The notes below the pieces were generated by a model. It did no database searches and was not told where the DNA came from. It saw only the letters and a list, made by a program, of their open reading frames with translations. Of a stretch of 64,000 nt of DNA, positions 1 through 10,270 are shown one piece after another. Made by a program: the position numbers and the translations under genes. The DNA comes from Enterobacter chuandaensis. GTDB lineage: Bacteria > Pseudomonadota > Gammaproteobacteria > Enterobacterales > Enterobacteriaceae. The DNA is taken from NCBI RefSeq assembly GCF_003594915.1, contig NZ_QZCS01000003.1, positions 62,001 through 126,000 on the forward strand, in the 5' to 3' direction. Numbering within the stretch: position 1 is the first letter of the stretch; each line of letters begins with the position of its first letter.

Positions 1-3000
1 TGAACCTGACGGCAGAAAAAGCACCGGTTTCCCCACAGGATGATGTGGACTTTAACGTCGTGGGCTACTACCTCTACGGCGCACCTGCCAACGGCAACTC
101 GCTGCAGGGCCAGCTTTTCCTGCGTCCGTTGCGTGAGGCGGTTGCTGCGCTACCGGGCTTCCAGTTTGGTGATATCGCCGAGGAAAACCTGAGCCGTAGC
201 CTGGACGAAGTGCAGCTTACGCTGGACGAGCAGGGACGTGGCCAGGTCACCACCGAAAGTCAGTGGAAAGAGGTACACTCTCCATTGCAGCTGATCCTGC
301 AGGCCAGCCTGCTGGAATCCGGCGGTCGTCCGGTGACGCGTCGTGCCGAGCAGGCTATCTGGCCGGCGGCGGAGCTGCCGGGTATCCGCCCTCAGTTCGC
401 CAGTAAAGCCGTGTACGACTACCGCACCGATACCACCGTCAACCAGCCGATTGTCGACGAGAACGGCAACGCCAGCTTTGACATCGTCTATGCCGATGCC
501 AGCGGCGCGAAAAAAGCGGTGTCCGGTTTGCAGGTTCGCCTGATTCGCGAACGCCGTGACTACTTCTGGAACTGGTCTGAGAGCGAAGGCTGGCAGTCTC
601 AGTTCGATCAAAAAGATCTGATTGAGGGCGAGCAGGAGCTTAGCCTCAAGGCAGATGAAACCGGTAAAGTCACCTTTCCAGTGGAGTGGGGCTCATACCG
701 TCTGGAAGTGAAAGCGCCTGATGAGATGGTCAGCAGCGTGCGCTTCTGGGCAGGTTACAGCTGGCAGGATAACAGCGACGGCACGGGTGCGGCGCGTCCT
801 GACCGCGTGACGCTGAAACTGGATAAGCCAGCCTATCAGCCAGGCGATACCATAAACCTGCACATTGCAGCGCCAGCCGCAGGCAAGGGCTATGCCATGA
901 TCGAATCCAGCGAAGGGCCGCTGTGGTGGAAAGAGATCGACGTGCCGGCAAACGGTCTGGATCTCTCCATTCCGGTGGATAAAGCCTGGAAACGTCACGA
1001 TCTCTACCTCAGCACGCTGGTGGTTCGTCCTGGCGATAAATCCAAATCCGCCACGCCAAAACGCGCGGTCGGCCTGCTGCATTTGCCGATGGGGGATGAA
1101 AATCGTCGCCTGAACATTGCGCTGGATAACCCACAGAAAATGCGTCCGAATCAGACGCTTTCTGTGAAAGTTAAAGCCAGCGTGAAAGAGGGGGCGGTTC
1201 CGCAGAAAGTGAACGTCCTGGTCTCGGCGGTGGACAGCGGCGTGCTGAATATTACCGATTACGTCACGCCGGATCCGTGGCAGGCTTTCTTCGGTCAGAA
1301 GCGTTACGGCGCGGATATCTACGATATCTACGGCCAGGTCATTGAAGGGCAGGGTCGTATGGCCGCGCTGCGTTTCGGTGGTGACGGCGATGAACTCAAG
1401 CGCGGCGGCAAACCGCCGGTGAACCACGTCACCATTATTGCCCAGCAGGCGCAGCCGGTTACGCTGGATGCCAACGGTGAAGGCACCGTTACGCTGCCGA
1501 TTGGTGATTTCAACGGCGAGCTGCGTCTGATGGCGCAGGCCTGGACGGAAGATGATTTCGGCAGCAGCGAAAGTAAGGTTGTAGTGGCCGCGCCGGTTAT
1601 TACCGAGCTTAATACGCCGCGCTTCCTGGCAAGTGGAGATACCTCACGGTTGACGCTGGATCTCACTAACCTGACCGACAAACCGCAAACGCTGAACGTC
1701 GCCCTGAGCGCGACAGGCAAACTGTCACTGGAAGGCGCACAGCCGCAGCCTGTTCAGTTGCCTCCGGGCGCGCGCAGCACCCTGTTTATTCCGGTGCGCG
1801 CGCTGGAGGGGTATGGCGACGGTGAGGTGACGGCGCAGGTTACCGGCCTGGAGCTTCCGGGCGAAACCTTTGCCCCGCAGCAGAAGAGCTGGAAAATCGG
1901 CGTGCGTCCGGCGTTCCCGGCGCAGACGGTAAATACCGGTGCCATGCTGAACCCCGGTGAGTCCTGGATCGCACCGGCGCAGCATATCAACGGTTTCTCT
2001 CCTGCCATCCTGCAGGGGCAACTGCTGCTGAGCGGCAAACCACCGCTCAACCTGGCGCGCTACATCCGCGAACTGCAGGCGTATCCGTATGGCTGCCTGG
2101 AGCAGACCACCAGCGGCCTGTTCCCGTCCCTCTATACCAACGCCGCGCAGCTTACCGCGCTTGGTATAAAAGGAGATACCGATGACAAGCGCCGTGCTGC
2201 CATTGATATTGGGATCTCTCGTCTGCTGCAGATGCAGCGTGATGATGGCGGTTTTGCCTTGTGGGATAAAAATGGCCCGGAAGAGTACTGGCTGACCGCC
2301 TATGTGACTGACTTCCTGGTACGCGCGGGCGAGCAGGGCTACAGCGTACCCGCAGATGCGGTGAACAATGCTAATAGCCGTCTGCTGCGCTACCTGCAGG
2401 ATCCGGGCATGATGTCCATTCGCTACAGCGACAACACCCAGGCCAGCAAATTTGCCGTACAGGCGTATGCCTCGCTGGTGCTGGCGCGTCAGCAAAAAGC
2501 GCCGCTTGGCGCGCTGCGTGAAATCTGGGATCGTCACGCTCAGGCGGCTTCCGGGCTGCCGCTGATGCAGCTGGGTATGGCGCTCAAACTGATGGGCGAT
2601 GCCCCGCGCAGCCAGCAGGCGCTGGATCTGGCACTTAAAACGCCGCGCAACGACAGCAAAACCTGGATGGCCGACTATGGCAGCCCGCTTCGCGATAATG
2701 CGCTGATGCTCTCCCTTCTCGATGAGTATAAATTGCTGCCGGATGCGCAAAATACGCTGCTGAATGCCCTGTCTGAACAGGCTTTTGGCCAGCGCTGGCT
2801 GTCCACCCAGGAGAGCAATGCGCTGTTCCTGGCCGGACGTTCGCTGCAAACCTTGTCAGGTGCATGGCAGGCGAAAACCTCTCTGTCTGATTCCGCATCC
2901 GGCGGGGATAAGGCGCAGGTACAAAACGTAAGTGGCGACCAGCTTGGCGCGCTGCAGGTAACCAATACCGGCACGGCACCGCTGTGGGTGCGACTCGACA

Positions 3001-3494
3001 GCACCGGCTATCCGGAATATGCGCCTCAGCCGAGCTCAAACGTGCTGCAGGTGGAACGCCATATCCTGGCAACAGACGGCAGCAGCAAATCACTCTCTTC
3101 GCTGAAAAGCGGTGAGCTGGTGCTGGTCTGGCTTGAAGTGAAAGCCAGCCAGAATGTGCCGGACGCGCTGGTGGTGGATCTCCTCCCGGCAGGTCTGGAG
3201 CTGGAAAACCAGAACCTGGCGAGCAGCAGCGCCAGCCTGCAGGACAGCGGCAGCGAAGTGCAGAACCTGCTCAGCCAGATGCAGCAGGCGGACATTCAGC
3301 ATATGGAATTCCGCGACGACCGCTTTGTGGCTGCCGTGCCGGTAAATGAAGGTCAGCCGGTCACGCTGGTCTATCTGGCCCGCGCCGTGACGCCTGGAAC
3401 CTACCAGGTGCCGGTGCCGATGGTGGAGTCTATGTATGTTCCGCAGTGGCGGGCAATGGGTGCGGCCAGCGGCCCGCTGATCGTTGTTCCGTAA
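1..3494 (+). CDS. yfhM: Alpha-2-macroglobulin-like lipoprotein YfhM, 5'-truncated by the window
   Basis: The frame is open from base 3, so the N-terminus lies outside the window. About 1163 residues are visible against roughly 1650 in E. coli YfhM. The family consists of large periplasmic inner-membrane lipoproteins that trap attacking proteases and are thought to protect cells whose wall is breached. The thioester motif CLEQ is visible at 2094-2105, within a run reading YPYGCLEQTT, followed by the alpha-helical thioester domain and a C-terminal receptor-like domain. The gene ends one base before the pbpC start, the usual yfhM-pbpC pairing that couples protease trapping with peptidoglycan repair. 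Intact thioester, no frameshift. The missing part should carry the signal peptide, lipobox and first macroglobulin domains. Confidence 0.95.
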   Translation, partial: NLTAEKAPVSPQDDVDFNVVGYYLYGAPANGNSLQGQLFLRPLREAVAALPGFQFGDIAEENLSRSLDEVQLTLDEQGRGQVTTESQWKEVHSPLQLILQASLLESGGRPVTRRAEQAIWPAAELPGIRPQFASKAVYDYRTDTTVNQPIVDENGNASFDIVYADASGAKKAVSGLQVRLIRERRDYFWNWSESEGWQSQFDQKDLIEGEQELSLKADETGKVTFPVEWGSYRLEVKAPDEMVSSVRFWAGYSWQDNSDGTGAARPDRVTLKLDKPAYQPGDTINLHIAAPAAGKGYAMIESSEGPLWWKEIDVPANGLDLSIPVDKAWKRHDLYLSTLVVRPGDKSKSATPKRAVGLLHLPMGDENRRLNIALDNPQKMRPNQTLSVKVKASVKEGAVPQKVNVLVSAVDSGVLNITDYVTPDPWQAFFGQKRYGADIYDIYGQVIEGQGRMAALRFGGDGDELKRGGKPPVNHVTIIAQQAQPVTLDANGEGTVTLPIGDFNGELRLMAQAWTEDDFGSSESKVVVAAPVITELNTPRFLASGDTSRLTLDLTNLTDKPQTLNVALSATGKLSLEGAQPQPVQLPPGARSTLFIPVRALEGYGDGEVTAQVTGLELPGETFAPQQKSWKIGVRPAFPAQTVNTGAMLNPGESWIAPAQHINGFSPAILQGQLLLSGKPPLNLARYIRELQAYPYGCLEQTTSGLFPSLYTNAAQLTALGIKGDTDDKRRAAIDIGISRLLQMQRDDGGFALWDKNGPEEYWLTAYVTDFLVRAGEQGYSVPADAVNNANSRLLRYLQDPGMMSIRYSDNTQASKFAVQAYASLVLARQQKAPLGALREIWDRHAQAASGLPLMQLGMALKLMGDAPRSQQALDLALKTPRNDSKTWMADYGSPLRDNALMLSLLDEYKLLPDAQNTLLNALSEQAFGQRWLSTQESNALFLAGRSLQTLSGAWQAKTSLSDSASGGDKAQVQNVSGDQLGALQVTNTGTAPLWVRLDSTGYPEYAPQPSSNVLQVERHILATDGSSKSLSSLKSGELVLVWLEVKASQNVPDALVVDLLPAGLELENQNLASSSASLQDSGSEVQNLLSQMQQADIQHMEFRDDRFVAAVPVNEGQPVTLVYLARAVTPGTYQVPVPMVESMYVPQWRAMGAASGPLIVVP

Positions 3495-3495
3495 C

Positions 3496-5820
3496 ATGCT
3501 GATAGCGCGTCTGACACGCTCCCGCTGGCTCTGGCTGGCGGGGGCGCTTCTCGTTTTAGGGGGGCTGATTGTTGCCGCCGACCGCCTGTGGCCGCTGCCT
3601 CTGAAAGAGGTTAATCCTGCGCGAGTTGTGGTGGACGAGAAGGGCGCGCCGCTCTGGCGTTTTGCCGACAGCGAAGGCATCTGGCGCTACCCGGTGACCA
3701 TTGAAGAGGTTTCTCCCCGTTATCTTGAAGCTCTGATCCAGTATGAAGATCGCTGGTTCTGGGAGCATCCAGGTGTAAACCCGCTCTCTGTCCTGCGCGC
3801 TGCCTGGCAGGATCTCAGCTCCGGAAGAGTGGTTTCGGGAGGAAGTACACTTACCATGCAGGTGGCGCGCCTGCTGGATCCGCATCCGCGCACCGTTGGC
3901 GGCAAAGTTCGTCAGCTCTGGCGGGCGATGCAGCTTGAGTGGCATCTTTCCAAACGCGACATTCTCACGCTCTATCTCAATCGCGCCCCGTTTGGCGGCA
4001 CGCTGCAGGGCGTGGGGGCGGCAAGCTGGACCTATCTTGGGAAACCCCCTTCGCAGTTGAGCTACTCCGACGCGGCGCTGCTGGCGGTACTGCCACAGGC
4101 GCCCAGCCGTCTGCGCCCGGATCGCTGGCCGGAGCGGGCCGAAGCGGCACGCAACAAAGTGCTCGACCGTATGATGACCCAGGGTGTCTGGTCAGCAAAG
4201 CAGGTGAAGGAGTCCCGTGAAGAGCCAGTATGGCTGGCTCCCCGGCAGATGCCGCAGCTGGCGCCGCTCTTTGCACGCATGATGCTCGGCAAAAGTCGCG
4301 ATACGAAAATTGTCACCACGCTGGATGCCGGACTGCAGCGCCAGCTGGAAGAGCTGGCGATGAACTGGAAATCCCGCCTGCCGGCACGCAGTTCGCTGGC
4401 GATGATCGTCGTCGATCATACCGACATGAAGGTGCGCGGCTGGGTCGGTTCGGTGGATATTAACGATGACAGTCGTTTTAGCCATGTGGACATGGTCAAT
4501 GCGATCCGATCCCCGGGATCGGTGTTAAAGCCATTTATCTACGGTATGGCGCTGGACGATGGCCTGATCCACCCCGCCTCGCTGCTTCAGGACGTCCCCA
4601 GAAAAACCGGTGACTATCGCCCGGGAAATTTTGACAGCGGGTTCCACGGGCCGGTCAGCATGAGTGAAGCGCTGGTGCGCTCCCTCAACCTGCCAGCGGT
4701 ACAGGTGCTGGAAGCCTATGGCCCCAAAAGGTTTGCCGGGATGCTCAGCAACGCCGGGCTGCCGCTGATCCTGCCTGCGGGGGCGCAGCCGAATCTGTCG
4801 CTGATTCTGGGAGGCGCAGGCGCGCGGCTGGCGGATATTGCCGCCGCCTACAGTGCTTTTGCCCGTCACGGTAAAGCGGGAAGATTACGCCTGCAGCCCG
4901 GCGATCCTCTGACTGAACGCCCGCTGTTATCGCCAGGCTCGGCGTGGATTATTCGTCGTATTCTGGCGAATGAGGCACAGCCGCTGCCGGACAGCGCGTT
5001 GCCGCAAATCGCCCCCCTGGCGTGGAAAACGGGAACCAGCTACGGCTACCGGGATGCCTGGGCCATCGGTCTGAATGCCCGTTACGTCATTGGGATATGG
5101 ACCGGACGACCGGACGGCACGCCAGTGGCGGGGCAGTTTGGTTTTGCCAGTGCGGTTCCGCTCCTGAATCAGGTTAATAACCTGCTTCAGTCACGTTCTA
5201 CGGTAGACGAAGCCCGGCTGCCGCGCGATCCGCGCCCCGAAAGCGTCGGACGGGGCGTCATCTGCTGGCCGGGCGGCCAGTCGCTGCCGGAAGGGAGTGA
5301 AAACTGCCGCCGTCGCCTGTCGACCTGGCTGCTGGAAGGGAGTGAACCGCCCACGCTGCTATTACCGGAACAGGAAGGCATTCGCGGCATTCGTTTCCCG
5401 GTCTGGGTGGATAAAGAAGGCAAACGCGTTGCGGCAGATTGCCCTGATGCAACGGAAAAAGTCCTGGATGTCTGGCCGCTGCCGCTGGAGCCGTGGCTGC
5501 CTGCGACCGAGCGTCGCACGGTACGGGTCCCGCCTTCATCAACAACCTGTCCTCCGCTGTCGCAGGACGCACCTGCGCCACTCATCCTGACAGGCGTGCG
5601 CGAAGGGGCCGTTATAAAACGTCTACCGGGGGAGTCCCGCGTTTCGCTGCCGCTTCAGGCGACCGGCAACAGCGGCGAGCGCTGGTGGTTTTTGAACGGT
5701 GAACCGCTGAGTGTGAAGGGAAGAGTTTACACATTACAGCTTGATAAGTCGGGCGATTATCAATTACTCGTTATGGATGAGACCGGGCAGGTCGCGACGG
5801 TGAATTTTACGCTGCAGTGA
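3496..5820 (+). CDS. pbpC: Penicillin-binding protein 1C (bifunctional glycosyltransferase/transpeptidase)
   Basis: A 774-residue class A penicillin-binding protein, close to 770 in E. coli. In order: a short cytoplasmic tail, one membrane anchor (about residues 10-30), the GT51 glycosyltransferase domain (YEDRWFW, GGSTLTMQVARLL), the transpeptidase domain with active-site SPGSVLKP and KTGTSYGYRDAW, and a BiPBP C-terminal domain. It would polymerise lipid II glycan and crosslink stems in the periplasm, although E. coli PBP1C shows mainly glycosyltransferase activity. I chose the ATG at 3496, one base after the yfhM stop. An in-frame TTG lies 12 nt upstream inside yfhM. Cotranscription with yfhM is likely. 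Confidence 0.95.
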   Translation: MLIARLTRSRWLWLAGALLVLGGLIVAADRLWPLPLKEVNPARVVVDEKGAPLWRFADSEGIWRYPVTIEEVSPRYLEALIQYEDRWFWEHPGVNPLSVLRAAWQDLSSGRVVSGGSTLTMQVARLLDPHPRTVGGKVRQLWRAMQLEWHLSKRDILTLYLNRAPFGGTLQGVGAASWTYLGKPPSQLSYSDAALLAVLPQAPSRLRPDRWPERAEAARNKVLDRMMTQGVWSAKQVKESREEPVWLAPRQMPQLAPLFARMMLGKSRDTKIVTTLDAGLQRQLEELAMNWKSRLPARSSLAMIVVDHTDMKVRGWVGSVDINDDSRFSHVDMVNAIRSPGSVLKPFIYGMALDDGLIHPASLLQDVPRKTGDYRPGNFDSGFHGPVSMSEALVRSLNLPAVQVLEAYGPKRFAGMLSNAGLPLILPAGAQPNLSLILGGAGARLADIAAAYSAFARHGKAGRLRLQPGDPLTERPLLSPGSAWIIRRILANEAQPLPDSALPQIAPLAWKTGTSYGYRDAWAIGLNARYVIGIWTGRPDGTPVAGQFGFASAVPLLNQVNNLLQSRSTVDEARLPRDPRPESVGRGVICWPGGQSLPEGSENCRRRLSTWLLEGSEPPTLLLPEQEGIRGIRFPVWVDKEGKRVAADCPDATEKVLDVWPLPLEPWLPATERRTVRVPPSSTTCPPLSQDAPAPLILTGVREGAVIKRLPGESRVSLPLQATGNSGERWWFLNGEPLSVKGRVYTLQLDKSGDYQLLVMDETGQVATVNFTLQ

Positions 5821-5892
5821 TCCTGAAACAGCTTTCAGATGTGAGCTGTTGCTAAAACTCGTCTTATTTTAAAAAAATGTTACCTGAATCCA

Positions 5893-5921
5893 TAGGCAAT
5901 GGCGCTATTGCTCTTTATAAT
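5893..5921 (+). promoter_or_regulatory. Putative sigma70 promoter of ndk
   Basis: A perfect TATAAT at 5916-5921 lies 17 bp after a TAGGCA (4 of 6 to TTGACA) at 5893-5898, about 60 bp before the ndk ATG. Placement and spacing are read directly from the sequence; activity is inferred. Confidence 0.6.
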
Positions 5922-5977
5922 CCGCGCCACACCATACTCAGGTATGCAAAACAACAGAACATTTTACAGAGGTTATC

Positions 5978-6409
5978 ATGGCTATTGAACGTACTTTTTC
6001 CATCATCAAACCAAACGCGGTGGCAAAAAACGTTATTGGCAGCATCTTCGCTCGCTTTGAATCAGCAGGGTTTAAGATCGTTGGCACCAAAATGCTGCAC
6101 CTGACCGTTGAACAGGCTCGCGGTTTCTACGCTGAGCACGAAGGTCGCCCATTCTTTGACGGTCTGGTTGAGTTCATGACCTCCGGCCCGATCGTGGTTT
6201 CCGTACTGGAAGGCGAAAACGCGGTACAGCGTCACCGCGATCTGCTGGGTGCAACCAACCCGGACAACGCGCTGGCAGGTACTCTGCGCGCTGACTACGC
6301 GGACAGCTTCACCGAGAACGGCACCCATGGTTCCGACTCCGTTGAGTCTGCTGCGCGCGAAATCGCGTTCTTCTTCGCTGAAGGCGAAGTGTGTCCACGT
6401 ACCCGTTAA
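5978..6409 (+). CDS. ndk: Nucleoside diphosphate kinase
   Basis: 143 residues, the same length as E. coli Ndk. It transfers the gamma-phosphate of ATP to (d)NDPs through a phosphohistidine, balancing NTP pools in the cytoplasm. The N-terminal [15 protein letters not shown] and the catalytic histidine context NGTHGSDS (about residues 115-122) are present. The gene has its own promoter-like TATAAT upstream and a GC-rich hairpin downstream, so it is probably monocistronic. A ribosome-binding site (AGAGG) precedes the ATG. Confidence 0.97.
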   Translation: MAIERTFSIIKPNAVAKNVIGSIFARFESAGFKIVGTKMLHLTVEQARGFYAEHEGRPFFDGLVEFMTSGPIVVSVLEGENAVQRHRDLLGATNPDNALAGTLRADYADSFTENGTHGSDSVESAAREIAFFFAEGEVCPRTR

Positions 6410-6490
6410 TTTAACGGTTTCGTTTACACATTATTTTCGTAAATGCCGCGTCCAGACGTGGCATCCCTGCGCCAGACTTTGTACAATGCA

Positions 6491-6526
6491 ACGCCCCGGA
6501 CGAGCAGACCGCTTTCCGGGGCGTTT
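6491..6526 (+). terminator. Hairpin terminator after ndk
   Basis: A perfect 10-bp stem (ACGCCCCGGA at 6491-6500 with its complement at 6515-6524), a 14-nt loop, and a short T-rich tail (TTTCT). The T-run is weak, so termination may be partial. It separates ndk from rlmN. Confidence 0.6.
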
Positions 6527-6578
6527 CTATTCAACCCTCCATGGGCCATAACGTGTAACAACGAGGCCGGAAAATATT

Positions 6579-7745
6579 ATGTCTGAACTAGTGAATACCT
6601 CCGAAGTCGCCATTCCTGCGGTTCCCAATAAAAATGGAAAAATTAACCTGCTGGACCTGAACCGTCAGCAGATGCGCGAGTTCTTTAAAGATATGGGTGA
6701 GAAGCCGTTTCGTGCCGATCAGGTGATGAAGTGGATGTACCACTACTGCAGCGACAACTTTGATGAGATGACCGACATCAACAAAGTGCTGCGCAACAAG
6801 CTCAAAGAAGTGGCTGAAATCCGCGCGCCGGAAGTCGTGGAAGAGCAGCGCTCGGCAGACGGCACCATCAAATGGGCGATTGCGGTAGGCGATCAGCGCG
6901 TTGAAACCGTCTACATTCCGGAAGACGATCGCGCCACGCTGTGCGTCTCCTCTCAGGTTGGCTGTGCGCTGGAGTGCAAATTCTGCTCAACCGCACAGCA
7001 AGGCTTTAACCGTAACCTGCGCGTGTCCGAAATTATCGGTCAGGTCTGGCGTGCCGCGAAAATCGTGGGTGCGGCAAAAGTGACCGGTACGCGTCCTATC
7101 ACCAACGTGGTGATGATGGGGATGGGTGAGCCGCTGCTGAACCTGACCAACGTGGTTCCGGCGATGGAAATCATGCTGGATGACTTCGGTTTTGGCCTGT
7201 CCAAGCGTCGCGTGACGCTGTCTACCTCTGGCGTTGTACCTGCGCTGGATAAGCTGGGCGACATGATTGACGTTGCGCTGGCCATCTCCCTGCACGCACC
7301 AAACGATGAAATTCGTGACGAAATTGTACCGATCAACAAAAAGTACAATATCGAAACCTTCCTCGCTGCCGTGCGTCGTTATCTGGAGAAATCCAACGCG
7401 AACCAGGGCCGCGTAACTATCGAATACGTGATGCTTGACCACGTTAACGACGGTACCGAGCATGCGCATCAGCTGGCTGAAATGCTGAAAGATACGCCAT
7501 GCAAAATCAACCTGATCCCATGGAACCCGTTCCCGGGCGCGCCGTATGGCCGCAGCTCGAACAGCCGTATTGACCGTTTCTCCAAGGTGCTGATGGAGTA
7601 CGGTTTCACCACGATTGTGCGTAAAACCCGCGGTGATGATATTGATGCTGCATGCGGACAGCTGGCCGGTGACGTCATCGACCGTACCAAACGTACCCTG
7701 CGTAAACGCATGCAGGGCGAGACCATTGCGGTTAAAGCTGTTTGA
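6579..7745 (+). CDS. rlmN: Dual-specificity 23S rRNA/tRNA adenine-C2 methyltransferase RlmN
   Basis: A 388-residue radical-SAM enzyme that methylates C2 of A2503 in 23S rRNA and A37 in some tRNAs. The 4Fe-4S motif CxxxCxxC is at C129, C133 and C136 (CALECKFC). The methyl-carrying cysteine and its partner fall at about C122 and C359, each offset by four from E. coli because of a longer N-terminal tail. The N-terminal RNA-binding segment ([23 protein letters not shown]) is intact. It is followed, as in E. coli, by rodZ. Confidence 0.97.
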   Translation: MSELVNTSEVAIPAVPNKNGKINLLDLNRQQMREFFKDMGEKPFRADQVMKWMYHYCSDNFDEMTDINKVLRNKLKEVAEIRAPEVVEEQRSADGTIKWAIAVGDQRVETVYIPEDDRATLCVSSQVGCALECKFCSTAQQGFNRNLRVSEIIGQVWRAAKIVGAAKVTGTRPITNVVMMGMGEPLLNLTNVVPAMEIMLDDFGFGLSKRRVTLSTSGVVPALDKLGDMIDVALAISLHAPNDEIRDEIVPINKKYNIETFLAAVRRYLEKSNANQGRVTIEYVMLDHVNDGTEHAHQLAEMLKDTPCKINLIPWNPFPGAPYGRSSNSRIDRFSKVLMEYGFTTIVRKTRGDDIDAACGQLAGDVIDRTKRTLRKRMQGETIAVKAV

Positions 7746-7747
7746 TT

Positions 7748-7810
7748 ATTATGCATCACGGCGCATTATCTACGCTGTGATGCATAATCTGACTGAATAA
7801 TCAGTCAGAT
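7748..7810 (+). repeat. Two adjacent perfect stem-loops in the rlmN–rodZ spacer
   Basis: The first stem is ATTATGCATCAC at 7748-7759 with its exact complement at 7777-7788 (17-nt loop, itself partly pairable). The second is ATCTGACTGA at 7787-7796 with its complement at 7801-7810 (4-nt loop ATAA). They overlap by two bases and start three bases after the rlmN stop. No T-run follows, so these look like mRNA 3'-end stabilising or processing structures rather than a classic terminator. Confidence 0.6.
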
Positions 7811-8037
7811 TCGTGATGTTTGATTAATAATTACGGTGCGTTTCATATGAGTTTCGGGCAGTATGTAACGACGTAACAACAGTTTAGCCAGGCGGGCAGA
7901 GCTGCACTGTCATCTACCGGCTGACAGTCTTATACTGTCTGTTCAAGGTTAACTGACCAGAAGTTTCGCGGTGCGGGTGGCATTGTGACTCACCGGCACC
8001 TGAACCCTTATTTTTCACGTACCAGTAGTTGTAGCGA

Positions 8038-9045
8038 ATGAATACTGAAGCCACTCACGACCAACATGAAGCACTCTCCACTGGCGTTCGTCTTCGCAAC
8101 GCCCGTGAACAACTCGGACTCAGCCAGCAAGCCGTTGCGGAACGCTTGTGCCTGAAGGTTTCCACGGTTCGCGATATTGAAGAAGATAAGGCGCCTGCCG
8201 ATCTGGCTTCAACCTTCCTGCGCGGCTATATCCGCTCTTATGCAAAACTGGTGCACATCCCCGAAGACGAATTACTGCCGATGATGGAGAAGCAGGCACC
8301 TGTTCGTGCAGCCAAAGTTGCGCCGATGCAGACCTTCTCTCTGGGAAAACGTCGTAAAAAACGTGATGGCTGGCTGATGAGCTTTACCTGGCTGGTGCTG
8401 TTTGTTGTTGTCGGCCTGACCGGCGCATGGTGGTGGCAAAACCACAAGGCGCAGCAGGAAGAGATCACCACCATGGCCGATCAATCCTCCGCTGAACTCA
8501 ATCAGGCTGGAAATGGTGGCGCACAGAGCGTGCCGCTGAATACTGACGGCGCAGACACCTCAAGCGAACCGCAGACTGCGGCGCCAGCATCCGATGCCGC
8601 GCAGGCTCCGGCAGCTACGGCGAACACCACTGCACCTCAGGCTCAGGATCAAAACGCGGTTGTCGCGCCTTCTCAGGCAAATGTGGATACCGCAACGAAC
8701 GCGCCTGCGGCCACTCAGCCTGCGGATAACACCGCAGCATCTCTGCCGACCGACCCGGCGGCCACTGCTGCTCCTGCTGCCGAACCTAACGCGCTGGTGA
8801 TGAACTTTACCGCCGACTGCTGGCTGGAAGTCACTGACGCGACAGGCAAAAAACTGTTCAGCGGCCTGCAGCGGAAAGATGGCACGTTAAACCTAACGGG
8901 TCAGGCTCCTTACAAACTTAAAATCGGCGCTCCGGCAGCGGTACAGATCCAGTATCAAGGAAAACCTGTCGACCTGAGCCGCTTTATCAGAACTAACCAG
9001 GTTGCACGTCTTACCGTTAATGCCGAGCAATCAGCAGCACAGTAA
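8038..9045 (+). CDS. rodZ: Cytoskeleton protein RodZ
   Basis: 335 residues (337 in E. coli). An N-terminal cytoplasmic Cro/CI-type helix-turn-helix domain (about 10-75, [19 protein letters not shown]) contacts MreB. A basic stretch GKRRKKRD precedes one transmembrane helix (about 112-133), then a low-complexity Ala/Pro/Thr/Gln linker, then a C-terminal periplasmic beta domain (DUF4115, [18 protein letters not shown]). It links MreB to the wall-elongation machinery and sets rod shape. The linker differs most from E. coli. It lies 26 bp before ispG, as in relatives. Confidence 0.96.
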   Translation: MNTEATHDQHEALSTGVRLRNAREQLGLSQQAVAERLCLKVSTVRDIEEDKAPADLASTFLRGYIRSYAKLVHIPEDELLPMMEKQAPVRAAKVAPMQTFSLGKRRKKRDGWLMSFTWLVLFVVVGLTGAWWWQNHKAQQEEITTMADQSSAELNQAGNGGAQSVPLNTDGADTSSEPQTAAPASDAAQAPAATANTTAPQAQDQNAVVAPSQANVDTATNAPAATQPADNTAASLPTDPAATAAPAAEPNALVMNFTADCWLEVTDATGKKLFSGLQRKDGTLNLTGQAPYKLKIGAPAAVQIQYQGKPVDLSRFIRTNQVARLTVNAEQSAAQ

Positions 9046-9071
9046 CAGACGGGCAACGCGGGAGATTTTTC

Positions 9072-10190
9072 ATGCATAACCAGGCTCCGATTCAACGTAG
9101 AAAATCGAAACGGATTTACGTTGGGAATGTGCCAGTCGGCGATGGGGCACCTATCGCCGTCCAGTCGATGACCAATACGCGCACCACGGACGTGGAAGCG
9201 ACGGTCAACCAAATCAAAGCATTAGAACGTGTAGGCGCGGACATTGTTCGCGTCTCCGTCCCGACCATGGATGCCGCCGAGGCGTTCAAACTGATCAAAC
9301 AGCAGGTCAGCGTTCCGCTGGTTGCAGATATCCACTTCGACTACCGTATCGCGCTGAAAGTGGCCGAATACGGCGTCGATTGCCTGCGTATTAACCCGGG
9401 CAACATCGGTAACGAAGAGCGTATCCGCATGGTAGTGGACTGCGCCCGCGATAAAAATATTCCTATCCGTATCGGCGTGAATGCCGGTTCCCTGGAAAAA
9501 GACCTGCAGGAAAAATACGGCGAGCCGACGCCGCAGGCGCTGCTCGAATCCGCGATGCGTCATGTCGATCATCTCGATCGTCTTAACTTCGATCAGTTTA
9601 AAGTCAGCGTAAAAGCGTCCGACGTCTTCCTTGCGGTGGAGTCTTACCGCCTGCTGGCAAAAGAGATCGATCAGCCTCTGCACCTCGGGATCACCGAAGC
9701 GGGCGGTCTGCGCAGTGGCTCTGTAAAATCTGCGATCGGTCTGGGGCTGCTGCTCTCCGAAGGGATCGGCGACACCCTGCGCGTCTCGCTGGCGGCGGAT
9801 CCGGTAGAAGAGATCAAGGTCGGTTTCGATATTCTGAAATCACTGCGTATCCGCTCGCGTGGGATCAACTTCATTGCCTGTCCAACCTGTTCGCGTCAGG
9901 AATTTGACGTGATCGGTACGGTCAATGCCCTGGAGCAGCGTCTGGAAGACATCATCACTCCGATGGACGTTTCCATCATCGGCTGCGTGGTGAACGGTCC
10001 GGGTGAAGCGCTGGTGTCAACCCTGGGCGTCACCGGCGGTAACAAGAAAAGTGGTCTCTATGAAGATGGCGTTCGTAAAGATCGTCTGGATAATAGCGAC
10101 ATGATTGACCAGCTTGAAGCTCGCATCCGCGCCAAAGCCGCCATGATGGACGAGACACAGCGCATCAACGTTCAGCAGGTTGAAAAATAA
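9072..10190 (+). CDS. ispG: 4-hydroxy-3-methylbut-2-enyl diphosphate synthase IspG
   Basis: 372 residues, identical in length to E. coli IspG (GcpE). It reductively converts MEcPP to HMBPP in the methylerythritol phosphate pathway using a 4Fe-4S cluster and flavodoxin. Cluster ligands C270, C273 (ACPTCSR), C305 ([10 protein letters not shown]) and E312 are all present. An N-terminal TIM-barrel domain precedes the ferredoxin-like domain. It is essential in most enterobacteria. Confidence 0.97.
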   Translation: MHNQAPIQRRKSKRIYVGNVPVGDGAPIAVQSMTNTRTTDVEATVNQIKALERVGADIVRVSVPTMDAAEAFKLIKQQVSVPLVADIHFDYRIALKVAEYGVDCLRINPGNIGNEERIRMVVDCARDKNIPIRIGVNAGSLEKDLQEKYGEPTPQALLESAMRHVDHLDRLNFDQFKVSVKASDVFLAVESYRLLAKEIDQPLHLGITEAGGLRSGSVKSAIGLGLLLSEGIGDTLRVSLAADPVEEIKVGFDILKSLRIRSRGINFIACPTCSRQEFDVIGTVNALEQRLEDIITPMDVSIIGCVVNGPGEALVSTLGVTGGNKKSGLYEDGVRKDRLDNSDMIDQLEARIRAKAAMMDETQRINVQQVEK

Positions 10191-10194
10191 CGTG

Positions 10195-10217
10195 ATGGGA
10201 AGCGTACCGCTTCCCAT
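10195..10217 (+). repeat. Stem-loop just after ispG
   Basis: A perfect 10-bp stem (ATGGGAAGCG) closed by a 3-nt loop (TAC), beginning four bases after the ispG stop. It has no T-run of its own and sits immediately before the ispG–hisS terminator. Confidence 0.55.
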
Positions 10218-10226
10218 GTATGATTG

Positions 10227-10249
10227 AACCCATTCTTTGGGTTTTTTTT
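10227..10249 (+). terminator. Rho-independent terminator between ispG and hisS
   Basis: A 6-bp stem AACCCA/TGGGTT with a 5-nt loop and a run of eight T's (10242-10249). It ends only 21 bp before the hisS start, so a hisS transcript beginning upstream would contain it. It may attenuate read-through from ispG. Confidence 0.75.
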
Positions 10250-10270
10250 GTATATAGAAAGAGAATAAAC

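Noticed and set aside
10220-10270. Longer N-terminus for HisS
   Set aside because: It would be encoded by the terminator hairpin and T-run; the GTG at 10271 gives the exact family start and length.
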